Shown here piece by piece: positions 30,958-39,556 of a DNA stretch of 64,000 bases. The notes under the pieces were generated by a model. The model was not told the DNA's origin and did no database searches. It saw nothing but the letters and a program-made list of their open reading frames with translations. Within the stretch, counting starts at the first letter, position 1. Each line of letters starts with the position of its first letter. The DNA is from Paenibacillus macerans (GTDB lineage Bacteria; Bacillota; Bacilli; Paenibacillales; Paenibacillaceae), in assembly GCF_900454495.1 (NCBI RefSeq), contig NZ_UGSI01000001.1:4032501-4096500 (forward strand), read 5' to 3'. A program made the position numbers and the translations under genes.

Positions 30958-31803
30958 TTAATCTACGGCCGGGGCCGAGGCAGCTACTGCACCTTTGCTC
31001 TTCTCCACATTCTTATTCACCACGTCAGCCTCTAAGGGCTCAACCGGAGCGCCAACGCTAAAGCTGCCGATGATTTTCCCGAGTGTGGTCTTGTCAAAAT
31101 CGGTTTGGGAATACAGTTCAACTGTAAAGCCTTCCTCTTCCCAAATCACAATTCCATTGGCAAAATAGACCGTAGTCCCGTTAATGTCCTCTACTTTCAC
31201 ATCTTTGGTAGTGCCGATTCCGTTTTCTCCACCCTTGGAAATCAGAAAGTTGACAGCTTTATCCCCTGAATTGTATTGCAATTCGACCATGCTGGTGCCC
31301 TGAAGAACACTGTTCACAAACTTATAGTCTGCCACCCAATCCGGGGCCGGAAAGTTCATTCCAAGCGCTGCACGGGCTTCGTCTATCGTCAGTTTAGCCG
31401 CAGCCGGCAATTCAATGACGCCGTCTCGCCCGCTTTTTCCACCTTCAGATGGAGTGAAAGACGTAGAAGCAGGAGGAATTTCCTTATCGTATTGCGTTAT
31501 TTCAAGATTCCCCACCTTAAACTTTGCCATGATGGACTGGAACATTTCCTGTGCATAGCTGGTTGTAGAAAATGCCCCGCCCAAACAAATTACCGCACCG
31601 CCAATCACCGCCGCTGTTCTCCAACTGCTTTTTTTCATCGTTATCCCGTCCTTTTCCCTTGATTGGGTGTTAATAGCTCCATGATCCAGCCGGTATATCA
31701 AGCGGTTATAAATCCTTTCTTTGGAGGTGTCATTCCCCTGTTCTGCACTCTCAAGCAGTTCTATGGTCTTGCTGAATTCTGTGAGATTATTTTTTTTGTT
31801 CAT
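30958..31803 (-). CDS. Anti-sigma factor-like membrane protein
   Basis: A 281-residue protein: cytoplasmic part 1-60, one TM at about 63-84 (AAVIGGAVICLGGAFSTTSYA), then an extracytoplasmic region. The C-terminal part (about 140-245, FPAPDWVADYKFVNSVLQGTSMVELQY) resembles the DUF4367-type sensor found on anti-sigma factors. Its ATG overlaps the sigma factor stop as ATGA. This arrangement is the standard pair for an ECF sigma factor held at the membrane until an envelope signal arrives. The signal is not known. Confidence 0.8.
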   Translation of the reverse strand: MNKKNNLTEFSKTIELLESAEQGNDTSKERIYNRLIYRLDHGAINTQSREKDGITMKKSSWRTAAVIGGAVICLGGAFSTTSYAQEMFQSIMAKFKVGNLEITQYDKEIPPASTSFTPSEGGKSGRDGVIELPAAAKLTIDEARAALGMNFPAPDWVADYKFVNSVLQGTSMVELQYNSGDKAVNFLISKGGENGIGTTKDVKVEDINGTTVYFANGIVIWEEEGFTVELYSQTDFDKTTLGKIIGSFSVGAPVEPLEADVVNKNVEKSKGAVAASAPAVD

Positions 31804-32375
31804 ATTTTGAATCCCCCCGCCTGTAAGGAAAGATGCAGTTTTTTTAGACTTCTGTACAGTACAACGCCAATGTTGGACTCACTGACACCCATGATCTGTG
31901 CAATTTCCGAATTTTTCAGTCCAGCCCCGTATTTCATTGCAATGATGTTGCGCTCCTTCTCCCGCAGCTTAGCGAGAGCCTTGAACAGCGCCTGATTATT
32001 ATCCTCGCGAATCGCCAATTCTTCAGGAGACGGCTTGGGAAAAATCAGTTCCAGCAAAGAATCCAGCGAGGAGTGGTTTCTTTTCTTCTGAGCCCTGAAG
32101 TAGTCTGTTACAGCGTTTCTTACAATAGCAAACAACCACACCTCAAAATTGGATTTTTCCTGTGAAAAGCTGTAATACTTGCATATAACGGTCTCAAACA
32201 CCTGACTGCAAATATCCTCCGCCGCATGGTGGTTATTAATGCGATAATAGATATACTTGTAAACGCGTTTGAAATACGTATTGTATATCTGTGTGAATTC
32301 CTCTTTCGACATGATCGCTGCACGTGATTCTTCTGTATTTGGGTAACGTTCCATTTTACTCTGGATAATTTCCAT
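31800..32375 (-). CDS. ECF-type RNA polymerase sigma factor
   Basis: A 191-residue sigma-70 family protein. Region 2 shows FTQIYNTYFKRVYKYIYYR, then AEDICSQVFETV, then NFEVWLFAIVRNAVTDYFR. Region 4 shows LREKERNIIAMKYGAGLKNSEIAQIMGVSESNIGVVLYRSLKKL. The ATG at 32375 is chosen because AAGGAGG lies 6 nt upstream; longer in-frame starts lack such a site. It is co-translated with the anti-sigma gene. Target promoters are unknown. Confidence 0.92.
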   Translation of the reverse strand: MEIIQSKMERYPNTEESRAAIMSKEEFTQIYNTYFKRVYKYIYYRINNHHAAEDICSQVFETVICKYYSFSQEKSNFEVWLFAIVRNAVTDYFRAQKKRNHSSLDSLLELIFPKPSPEELAIREDNNQALFKALAKLREKERNIIAMKYGAGLKNSEIAQIMGVSESNIGVVLYRSLKKLHLSLQAGGFKI

Positions 32376-32614
32376 CCACGCCCTCCTTCCACCTCGCCTC
32401 CACCGGGCAGCTCTACAAATTGCGCAATTTGTAATGAAGGAACTCACATATGTTAATACGTAAAATGAACAAAAGCATTAACAATCTTTCCTAGCGATAA
32501 AAAAAATAGGTTGCCAACTGTCTTACCTTTTGTTATATTACAAATAGTAAGACATTTGATTACCGTAAACTTTAGCCTGTGTTAAATATTAAAAGAAAGC
32601 GAGGGTATTATTTT

Positions 32615-33010
32615 GTGAGAATCCAAATGCGATTAAGCAGACCTACCGTAGTAGCAATGCAAGAGTACAAGAGAATTAAATTTGCCGATCCCGAAGCAAA
32701 GGTGACGAATGGGTATTTAATAGGTATGGCATTTAAATCTATCAAAAATGAATTACCACAAATTGACTGGATACAAATTAACTCAGTCGCAATACCCAAT
32801 GTTACAGAAAATAATGATAAATCTTTGGATAGTTTACAGACGGCTTTAAATATTGAAGCTGCAATTTTACAGGACATTGAAGAATTACAAAGGATTTTCA
32901 TGGATGTTTTTAAAACAAAAAAAATGTTCAAGCCTTTTGTAATAAAACTAATTTTGTTTGCCGCGATTCTTAAAGAGAACAATGCTCTTCTATTAAAGGA
33001 GGAAAACTAA
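32615..33010 (+). CDS. Hypothetical protein, possibly ribbon-helix-helix
   Basis: An unrecognised protein of about 131 residues in AT-rich DNA. GTG at 32615 is preferred, with GAGGG upstream; a GTG at 32579 would add 12 basic residues. The start VRIQMRLSRPTVVAMQEYK followed by KVTNGYLIGMAFKSI could fit a strand-helix-helix DNA-binding fold, but this is a guess. The C-terminal part is helical and hydrophobic (FVIKLILFAAIL). The next small gene begins 2 bp later with a perfect AAGGAGG, so the two are probably a unit. Base composition differs sharply from the flanking genes. Confidence 0.55.
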   Translation: MRIQMRLSRPTVVAMQEYKRIKFADPEAKVTNGYLIGMAFKSIKNELPQIDWIQINSVAIPNVTENNDKSLDSLQTALNIEAAILQDIEELQRIFMDVFKTKKMFKPFVIKLILFAAILKENNALLLKEEN

Positions 33011-33012
33011 TC

Positions 33013-33215
33013 ATGAATAGTAATGATATTTTAGCAGTTGTATTAAATCACAAAATTTTAAACAAAAAATTTTGTGATTTAATACAAAAAATTCAATTGA
33101 AAAATTACCTACCACAATAGACATAGATAATATTAAAAGAGAATTTTATAAAACAAATTTATCACGTATGAACTCTGATTACGCTTGGCGAATTGCTGTT
33201 TCATACTTAAATTGA
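33013..33215 (+). pseudogene. Small hypothetical gene with apparent frameshift
   Basis: ATG at 33013 follows AAGGAGG. The first frame stops after 35 residues (TAG at 33118-33120). The +1-shifted frame continues from the A6 run near 33085-33090 through KLPTTIDIDNIKREF to a TGA at 33213-33215. Adding one A to the run would join the frames into about 67 residues. It may be a broken gene, a sequencing indel or a slippery site. No family is recognised. The first part contains a long inverted repeat. Confidence 0.5.
33038..33087. repeat. 22-bp perfect inverted repeat
   Basis: Arms 33038-33059 and 33066-33087 are exact reverse complements (TTGTATTAAATCAC and so on) separated by 6 bp. No T-run follows on either strand, so it does not look like a terminator. 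It lies inside the small frameshifted gene and directly before the A6 run where the frame is lost. Confidence 0.85.
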
Positions 33216-33239
33216 TAACAAAAAAATTCAGGAGAAATA

Positions 33240-33296
33240 ATGCTTCTTGCTGATATTCAGCCTAGTTACGAGTATAAGAGCGAACTCAAAAATTAG
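33240..33296 (+). CDS. Possible 18-residue ORF or gene remnant
   Basis: ATG with AGGAG about 6 nt upstream encodes LLADIQPSYEYKSELKN and then stops. It could be a leader peptide or the start of a truncated gene. Nothing recognisable supports expression apart from the ribosome site. Confidence 0.25.
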   Translation: MLLADIQPSYEYKSELKN

Positions 33297-33381
33297 AGGG
33301 TTGCCGCAATTTTAGATTGTATCTCTGCAACTGTTACATTCATTGCATCAGGACAAGAAACGATGATGCGGAGGAATTCAA

Positions 33382-34170
33382 TTGGCTTATATTTATGCAC
33401 TCAGTGATATACATGGTCATTTAGATATATTTCGAGAAACTTTGAAGAATGTTGACTTAGAATCAAAGAACAACAAATTGATATTGTTGGGAGATTACAT
33501 TGATAGAGGGGATAAAAGTTGTGAAACACTTTATTTTATTAAGCAGCTCTGCGAAAAGTACCCTGGAAAAGTTATTCCTTTATTAGGCAACCACGAAGTT
33601 ATGTTTTTAGAAGATTTAAATAGTCTTTATCCAGATGGTGAATTTTCTGAAATCATAAAATATATCTCGGAAGACGAATATAATGCTATTTCAAAAAAAT
33701 GCGAGAATGTTTCGAATGAACTCACAAAAATGTGCATGATATATAAATATGTAACAGATTTAATAAAATCGAAGCATAAGACTCTTATTGCTTGGCTTAG
33801 AAAACTTCCCCTTTATTACGAGACAGAAGATCAAATTTTCGTACATGCTGGTATAGACGAAGAAGCTGAGGAATACTGGAAAGTCGGTACATCAGAAGAA
33901 TACTTCACATGGAAGTATCCGCCTGTATTCGGCACTTTTTATAAAGACATAATTGCTGGACATACTCATACATCAGAGATAGCAAATGACAAAGATTTTC
34001 ATTCGGTATACTGGGATAGGCAAAGTCACTTTTATATTGATGGTGCAACGGTAATAAGCAAATTCATACCACTCTTAAAGTACGACATCATCGCAAAAGA
34101 GTATTCAAGTTTTGAAAAAGTTACACAAGATGATGGTAGCTTTGTGTGGCGGGAATACGCAATAAAATAA
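33382..34170 (+). CDS. PPP-family metallophosphatase
   Basis: A 262-residue calcineurin-like phosphatase. It has the three PPP motifs: SDIHGH (about 8-13), GDYIDRGD (37-44) and GNHE (67-70), and the later metal His in FVHAGID and AGHTHTSE. Such enzymes are serine/threonine phosphatases or ApaH-like dinucleotide hydrolases. The TTG at 33382 is preferred because GGAGG lies about 7 nt upstream. The gene is visibly AT-rich, unlike guaA next to it, and belongs to the acquired-looking islet. Its role with the upstream small genes is unknown. Confidence 0.85.
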   Translation: MAYIYALSDIHGHLDIFRETLKNVDLESKNNKLILLGDYIDRGDKSCETLYFIKQLCEKYPGKVIPLLGNHEVMFLEDLNSLYPDGEFSEIIKYISEDEYNAISKKCENVSNELTKMCMIYKYVTDLIKSKHKTLIAWLRKLPLYYETEDQIFVHAGIDEEAEEYWKVGTSEEYFTWKYPPVFGTFYKDIIAGHTHTSEIANDKDFHSVYWDRQSHFYIDGATVISKFIPLLKYDIIAKEYSSFEKVTQDDGSFVWREYAIK

Positions 34171-34216
34171 GGTTAAATTGAGATTGGTTGCAAAATGGTT
34201 GCTGATAGACAAGAAC

Positions 34217-34255
34217 AGAGCGTGAAAGCCTTATAAATAAAGACCTTCACGCTCT
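34217..34255. terminator. Hairpin between convergent phosphatase and guaA
   Basis: AGAGCGTGAA (34217-34226) pairs with TTCACGCTCT (34246-34255) across a 19-nt loop. A poor T-tract makes it a weak but plausible shared terminator. Confidence 0.5.
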
Positions 34256-34261
34256 TGCTAT

Positions 34262-35800
34262 CTATTCCCACTCGATCGTCGCCGGCGGCTTAGACGTAAT
34301 GTCGTACACGACCCGGTTGACGTTATCGACTTCATTTACGATCCGTACCGAAATTTTCTCCAGCACGTCCCACGGGATGCGGGCCCAGTCGGCGGTCATG
34401 CCGTCGATGGACGTTACCGCGCGAATCCCTACGGTGTAGGAGTAAGTCCGGGCGTCGCCCATAACCCCTACGCTTTTCATGTTAGGCAGGGCGGTAAAAT
34501 ACTGCCAAATCTCGCGATCCAGTCCCGCTTTGGCGATTTCCTCGCGCAAAATGTAGTCGGAATCGCGGACGATTTTCAGCTTGTCCTCCGTGACTTCGCC
34601 GAGGACACGAATCGCCAGGCCCGGGCCCGGGAACGGCTGTCTCCACACGATCTCCTTCGGCAAGCCGCACTCTTCGCCGACTTTGCGGACCTCGTCCTTG
34701 AACAGCGTCTTTAGCGGTTCAACGAGCTCGAATTTCATGTCCTCCGGCAAACCGCCCACATTGTGATGGGATTTGATCGTCTGCGCCGTGGCGGTGCCGC
34801 TTTCTACGATATCCGTATACAACGTGCCCTGCGCCAAAAATTTAAAATCGTCAAACCGGCGCGACTCTTCTTCAAACACGTAAATAAACTCGTTGCCGAT
34901 GATTTTCCGCTTTTGTTCCGGATCGTCGACACCGGCCAGCTTGGACAAAAACCGCTCGCGCGCGTCAATCTTGACGACCTTCATGTCGAACTTGCCGACA
35001 AACGTCTCCATTACGCTTTCGGCTTCGCCTTTGCGCAGCAGGCCGTGGTCGATGAACATACAGGTCAGCTGATCGCCGACCGCTTTGTGGATCAGCATCG
35101 CCACGACCGAAGAATCGACACCGCCGCTTAACGCGCACAGCACCTTGCTGTCGCCGACCTGGGCGCGGATGTCGCGAACCGCGTCCTCGATCCATGTCTC
35201 CATGCTCCATTTGCCTTCGCAGCCGCAGATTTCGTACAAGAAATTGCGGATCATTTCATTGCCGTGGATCGAATGCCGGACCTCCGGATGGAACTGCACG
35301 CCGTACATTTTGCGCTCGGCATTGGCAAAGCCGGCGATCGGCGCATGCTCCGTGGAGGCTTCCACCACGAAACCTTCGGGAAGTTTCGTCACATGATCCC
35401 CATGGCTCATCCACACCGTTTGCTTGGCCTGAAGCCCGCGGGTCAGCACCGAATTTTCGGCAAAATCGACATCCGCTTTCCCGTATTCTCTTTTTGCCGC
35501 ACGTTCCACTTTCCCGCCAAGCTGATGCGCCATCAGCTGCATGCCGTAGCAGATGCCCAGGATCGGCACGCCCACATCGTACACGGCCGGATCGATATGC
35601 GGCGCGTTTTCGGCATAAACGCTCGACGGTCCGCCGGAAAACACGATCCCTTTCGGCGCCAGCTCCCGAAGGCGCTCCACCGGCGTATTAAATGGCAGTA
35701 GTTCGCTGTAAACGCCCAAGTCGCGGATCCGTCTGGCAATCAGCTGGTTGTATTGCCCTCCGAAATCCAGGACGACAATCATTTCATTTGGCTTATTCAT
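34262..35800 (-). CDS. guaA: GMP synthase (glutamine-hydrolysing)
   Basis: A 512-residue enzyme that converts XMP to GMP with glutamine and ATP. The N-terminal class I amidotransferase has GICYGMQLMA (nucleophile Cys) and HPEVRHS. The PP-loop ATPase has LSGGVDSSV, and the C-terminal dimerisation domain ends GRIV-like with ISVRIVNEVDNVNRVVYDI and the terminal IEWE. Length and order are standard. It has its own promoter 30-60 bp upstream, and no purine riboswitch is visible in the short leader. Confidence 0.98.
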   Translation of the reverse strand: MNKPNEMIVVLDFGGQYNQLIARRIRDLGVYSELLPFNTPVERLRELAPKGIVFSGGPSSVYAENAPHIDPAVYDVGVPILGICYGMQLMAHQLGGKVERAAKREYGKADVDFAENSVLTRGLQAKQTVWMSHGDHVTKLPEGFVVEASTEHAPIAGFANAERKMYGVQFHPEVRHSIHGNEMIRNFLYEICGCEGKWSMETWIEDAVRDIRAQVGDSKVLCALSGGVDSSVVAMLIHKAVGDQLTCMFIDHGLLRKGEAESVMETFVGKFDMKVVKIDARERFLSKLAGVDDPEQKRKIIGNEFIYVFEEESRRFDDFKFLAQGTLYTDIVESGTATAQTIKSHHNVGGLPEDMKFELVEPLKTLFKDEVRKVGEECGLPKEIVWRQPFPGPGLAIRVLGEVTEDKLKIVRDSDYILREEIAKAGLDREIWQYFTALPNMKSVGVMGDARTYSYTVGIRAVTSIDGMTADWARIPWDVLEKISVRIVNEVDNVNRVVYDITSKPPATIEWE

Positions 35801-35829
35801 GACCGAGCCTCCCTCAAATTATGACACCT

Positions 35830-35859
35830 ATTATACGAAACGACGAAAGAGGTCGTCAA
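35830..35859 (-). promoter_or_regulatory. Promoter of guaA
   Basis: On the minus strand, TTGACG (35859-35854), an 18-bp spacer and TATAAT (35835-35830), about 30 bp before the guaA ATG; GGGAGG precedes the start. Confidence 0.75.
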
Positions 35860-35877
35860 GGAAGCCAGGGCTGGGAA

Positions 35878-38262
35878 TCAGCGGCGCCGAAAGGCCAAAT
35901 TCCGGCAATGCTTCAGAAACTTCATGCTTTCCCTGCGCTCAGGCTGCCGCCCTCCGTAATAGAGGTTCTCCCAAATCGCCACAAACTCTTCTGCCGCGCC
36001 GGTTAAGCCCGGTCTGCCCTGTAGAGCGGACCACAAATATTCCCTGGCCGTCATCGCCGGCGGTTTGGGCCCGTAACACTGGCCAAGCTCCCGCCACACC
36101 CGGTCGGCGGCCGTCAGCAATTCGCTTCGTCCCGGGAAGCTGCGGCGCGGCCGGCGCAGGTACAGCCACAGCTGCAGCCGATTTCCACGCCAAGCGATCT
36201 CCCGGGCGATTAAAACCGCAAAGCCGGCGCCTAGCAGCGAGGCCGTCCAAACGAATAGATTCGGCACAGGCTGCAGCTTTTCCCGCCAGCCGGCGGCGAT
36301 TTCGGCAGCGGCCGCTGTCCATTCGGCGGCCAGCTTTTGCACGCTGGCCGCCGCCTGGTTCAGCCATTCGAGGAGCCTCGTGCCGGTGTTCCCGCCGGCC
36401 GCGCCGCCGGGGCTGCCTGCGCCTGCCGCAAGCGCCTCGCCGAATCCGGGCGTCGGATCAAAAGGCACCCAGCCGGCCTGCGGAAAATAAACCTCGACCC
36501 AGGCATGGGCGTCCGCGTAAGTCACGGTAATCCGCCGCATCGTCTCGTCCTGGCCAGCGCGGCCTGCCGCTTCGGGTTCGCCCGGCGCAAAGCCCTTCAC
36601 CCATCTCGCCGGAACGCCGCCGCTGCGGAGCAGCACCACCATTGCGCTGGAAAAATGGTCGCAGTAGCCGATTTTGTCCTCGAACAAGAAACGGTCGACA
36701 AAGTCGGCGTCCGCCGGCGGGCGCCGGGTATCCAGGTTGTAGGCATAGTTCTTCTTCAAATAGCTCTGCACGGCCAAAGCCGCATCATAGCGGCTGCTTG
36801 TTCCGGCTGCGAGCTCTTTTCCCAAATTCCGCACCCGTTCCGGTAAGGAATCGGGAAGCTGCAGATAACGGTCGGCGATGCCCTCTTCGTCGGGGCCGTG
36901 ATCGTCTCGCAAGGCGGAGCCCGGGTGCGTTTGCAGCAGCGCGGTCACTTCGTAGCCGTAGATTTGCTCGGCCGCGGCAGCGTAATCGATCACCAGTGCA
37001 TCGGCGAGCCGGTCGAAACGGGGCTCCACCTGAACCCGGGGAGTTTGTTCGCCGCCAAAAACAAATCCGGAACGTACGGGAATGCCGCCGGAAAGAAGCG
37101 CTACCCGCCCGGTCAGCGGTTCTTTAAACATCACCGTCTGGCGGATTTCTTCCGCGACCGGGGCGGTGCCGGGATTGGCAGGCCCGAAGGCCGGCGCTGC
37201 GGAGGCCGCGGCGTTCTTCGTTTCCCGCGTCTCCGCACTTTTCGCGCCATCCCCCGCAGCAGGCTGAATCCAGCCCCGTCCCGTGTAGACGCTTTTGCTT
37301 TCCCCGCGCCAATACGTATTCCGCGGCGACAGCGCCGTGAAATACACATCGTGCCGAAGCTGCAAAGGAGCCCCCAGCTCGGCGTCGCTGCGGCTGTACC
37401 CGGAAACGCTAAAGACCGCCGCCGTTTCCTGCGCTGCAGTCAGCTCGGCGCCGCTCCACTCGGACAAACTCCGGGCAATCTGCTGCCAGGATACCGGGCG
37501 GATCGGCTGCACCGGAAGCTGCGAGCTCAACAGCGCGGCACCGGCTACGCAAACCAAGACAATCCCCGAGCCGAGCAGGCCTCCCCGGCCGAAGGCGCAA
37601 CCCGGCCCCCGCTTGCCGAACACCAATGCCTGCAAAATCAGGCCGAGCACCGCGGTTCGAATCAGTCCCAAGTACAGTTCGACGCCCCCGGCTGTCTCCA
37701 GTACGATCAAGTAAAGCAGCGTCACCGCCAGGAACAGCAGAATGTTTTGTCTGCCGAGCGTCAGCATTTGCACGGACACGACCAGCAGCGTCCAGCCGAT
37801 CAGCAGCAGCAATGTGCGGAATTCCATGCTGACGCCGCTCAGCCGTCCGGCTTGCATAAATTCGGCCAAATCGGCGCCAAACTGTTTTCCCAAGTCGATA
37901 AACCAGATCCATCCATCCGCCTGCCCATGGAGATAAAATAAAGAACAGACGACCAGAAGCGAAGGGATCATGGCATATAAAAAAGACGGCAAACGCAAAC
38001 ATCCGGCGCATAACAGCAGTCCCGTCAGCACGAAAAAAAGCGTAACCGTGTCCGCTTGGTCATTGGCGACAAAAGCGTACAGCGGATACAGCCATTCCCC
38101 AAACAGTCCGAACAAAAACGCCGATAAAACGAGCCGCAGTCCGAAGGCCGGGGCATCGTCTTTGGGGACGGCTCCGAAAGATGCCTCCGGACGCGAAATC
38201 CCTCCCTCCGCAGGGGCGACGGCCAAGGCTGCCGCTTCTTCCTTTGAACTAGGCGCTGGCAT
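35878..38262 (-). CDS. Transglutaminase-like membrane protein (TgpA/DUF3488 type)
   Basis: A protein of about 794 residues with five to six N-terminal TMs, a large extracytoplasmic transglutaminase-like domain, another TM (VWTASLLGAGFAVLIA) and a cytoplasmic C-terminal tail with DUF4129-like features. The catalytic triad is evident: Cys in KIGYCDHFSSAM, His in YADAHAWVEVYF and Asp in WVPFDPTPGF. The ATG at 38262 is preferred (GGAGGG about 7 nt upstream); the frame is open 30 bp further. It follows DUF58 and MoxR genes, a common trio. The family may act on cell-wall or surface proteins; the substrate is not known. Confidence 0.9.
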   Translation of the reverse strand: MPAPSSKEEAAALAVAPAEGGISRPEASFGAVPKDDAPAFGLRLVLSAFLFGLFGEWLYPLYAFVANDQADTVTLFFVLTGLLLCAGCLRLPSFLYAMIPSLLVVCSLFYLHGQADGWIWFIDLGKQFGADLAEFMQAGRLSGVSMEFRTLLLLIGWTLLVVSVQMLTLGRQNILLFLAVTLLYLIVLETAGGVELYLGLIRTAVLGLILQALVFGKRGPGCAFGRGGLLGSGIVLVCVAGAALLSSQLPVQPIRPVSWQQIARSLSEWSGAELTAAQETAAVFSVSGYSRSDAELGAPLQLRHDVYFTALSPRNTYWRGESKSVYTGRGWIQPAAGDGAKSAETRETKNAAASAAPAFGPANPGTAPVAEEIRQTVMFKEPLTGRVALLSGGIPVRSGFVFGGEQTPRVQVEPRFDRLADALVIDYAAAAEQIYGYEVTALLQTHPGSALRDDHGPDEEGIADRYLQLPDSLPERVRNLGKELAAGTSSRYDAALAVQSYLKKNYAYNLDTRRPPADADFVDRFLFEDKIGYCDHFSSAMVVLLRSGGVPARWVKGFAPGEPEAAGRAGQDETMRRITVTYADAHAWVEVYFPQAGWVPFDPTPGFGEALAAGAGSPGGAAGGNTGTRLLEWLNQAAASVQKLAAEWTAAAAEIAAGWREKLQPVPNLFVWTASLLGAGFAVLIAREIAWRGNRLQLWLYLRRPRRSFPGRSELLTAADRVWRELGQCYGPKPPAMTAREYLWSALQGRPGLTGAAEEFVAIWENLYYGGRQPERRESMKFLKHCRNLAFRRR

Positions 38263-39556
38263 GTTCCGCTCCCTCCTTTCGCGGGAGTCCAAGATGCCGG
38301 GGCGTCAGGCCAAAAACGGCTACGCCATGTTGCCGCAGGCGGGAGGCGAGCGCGCCATCAAGCTCCGCCCCGGCCGGCGGGCACGCGCACCACAGCTCGG
38401 CGGAGACCCCCGCTTCCGCTAGCCGCAAAGCTGCTTCCGTCAAACCGGGTCTGAGCTGTCCGGTAATGACCGTGACAGACCGTCCCTGCGCGGACAACTC
38501 CGGCCAGTCCCGCTCAAGCACCGCCTCCGCGGACATCCCTTTGCCGAGATCAACCCCGGCCAGCAGTTCCATACCGTGGGCTAGTCCTTCATACCCGGAT
38601 AACGCGGCGATACCATCCATGCCGCCATGGCTAAGCAGCAGTTCCCCCGGTTTCCCGTACCGGGCTTCCCGCTGCAGCCAGGACGCGGCGGCGGATACCG
38701 CCAGCTCAAAACGATCAGCCTCCGCGGCCCAGGCCGCCGGTGCAGCAGCGGACCGTTCCTTGCCGGCGGAGCGCCGCTGACCGTCAACCTGGTCTCGCGG
38801 CACGGCGTAATCCGCTTCATCCGTTCCCAGCAGCAAATAACGCGGCACGTTCCCCTGCTCCTCCGGAATACGAGTCAGCAGCGTTCCCGTCTTCGCTGAA
38901 TGTTTCCAGTGAATGCGGCGCAGCGGATCCCCGGTCATGTACGGCCTCAGGCGGCCGGGCGCGGACGGCGCTGCCGCCTGCTGGCGGTACGGGCCGCCGC
39001 CGCTTTCATGATCGCCGTACGCCTCGGGCGTTTGCGAAGGATAGGAACTTAACGGCCGCGGGGGGACGATCAAAATGTCTTCCGTTTCCACCCGCAAGCT
39101 GCGCTTAAACCAGCCGAGCGCATCGCCCCACGTCAGCCTTACTGCAATGTTTTCGTAAATCCCCCGGTTGATTTCTTCCATATGATAAGTCCCGCTGTAA
39201 ACCCTGCTAAACCCGGAGAAATACAATTTGCCTGCTCTGCCGCTGTTACGTACCAGCGAAACTTCTGCTGCCAGCTCATCTTCCACATGCAGCCACAGCG
39301 GCGGCAATCCGCTTAGACAAGTCACGGTCAATTTCATGGCGAGCCCATCCCCGTCCGCCGGACGGTCCGGCTCCCAGGACCGCACCACTTTCATCCGCTT
39401 CGGACCGCACCATAATGCCAACGCGCCTTGCAGCATTACGAACCAAGGCAGCAGCGCCAAAAAGAAAGAAGACGCGCCTCCGCGCCATAAATACCATGCC
39501 GTGAGCAGCCCCGTTGCCGTCAGGGCCGCCGCCCATCTCCAAATCCCGCTTCTCAT
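38249..39556 (-). CDS. DUF58 domain protein
   Basis: A 435-residue protein with two N-terminal TMs (about 8-45) and the DUF58 core, whose signature is GDPLRRIHWKHSAKTGTLLTRIPEEQ. DUF58 proteins often contain a vWA-like fold and occur with MoxR ATPases. Its ATG overlaps the MoxR stop (ATGA) and its 3' end overlaps the transglutaminase gene by 14 bp. The Ala/Arg-rich insert around SAGKERSAAAPAAWAA looks like a low-complexity expansion. Confidence 0.9.
   Translation of the reverse strand: MRSGIWRWAAALTATGLLTAWYLWRGGASSFFLALLPWFVMLQGALALWCGPKRMKVVRSWEPDRPADGDGLAMKLTVTCLSGLPPLWLHVEDELAAEVSLVRNSGRAGKLYFSGFSRVYSGTYHMEEINRGIYENIAVRLTWGDALGWFKRSLRVETEDILIVPPRPLSSYPSQTPEAYGDHESGGGPYRQQAAAPSAPGRLRPYMTGDPLRRIHWKHSAKTGTLLTRIPEEQGNVPRYLLLGTDEADYAVPRDQVDGQRRSAGKERSAAAPAAWAAEADRFELAVSAAASWLQREARYGKPGELLLSHGGMDGIAALSGYEGLAHGMELLAGVDLGKGMSAEAVLERDWPELSAQGRSVTVITGQLRPGLTEAALRLAEAGVSAELWCACPPAGAELDGALASRLRQHGVAVFGLTPRHLGLPRKEGAEHASA

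Noticed and set aside
33038..33087. Inverted repeat as intrinsic terminator
   Set aside because: Neither side is followed by a T-run on the matching strand and the stem is A/T-only at its base.
35801..35877. Search for a purine riboswitch before guaA
   Set aside because: The leader is only about 30 nt after the promoter and lacks the aptamer motifs.
36898..37941. Plus-strand frame of 347 codons opposite the transglutaminase gene
   Set aside because: Arg/Gln-rich antisense shadow; the minus-strand gene has the catalytic triad and a good start.
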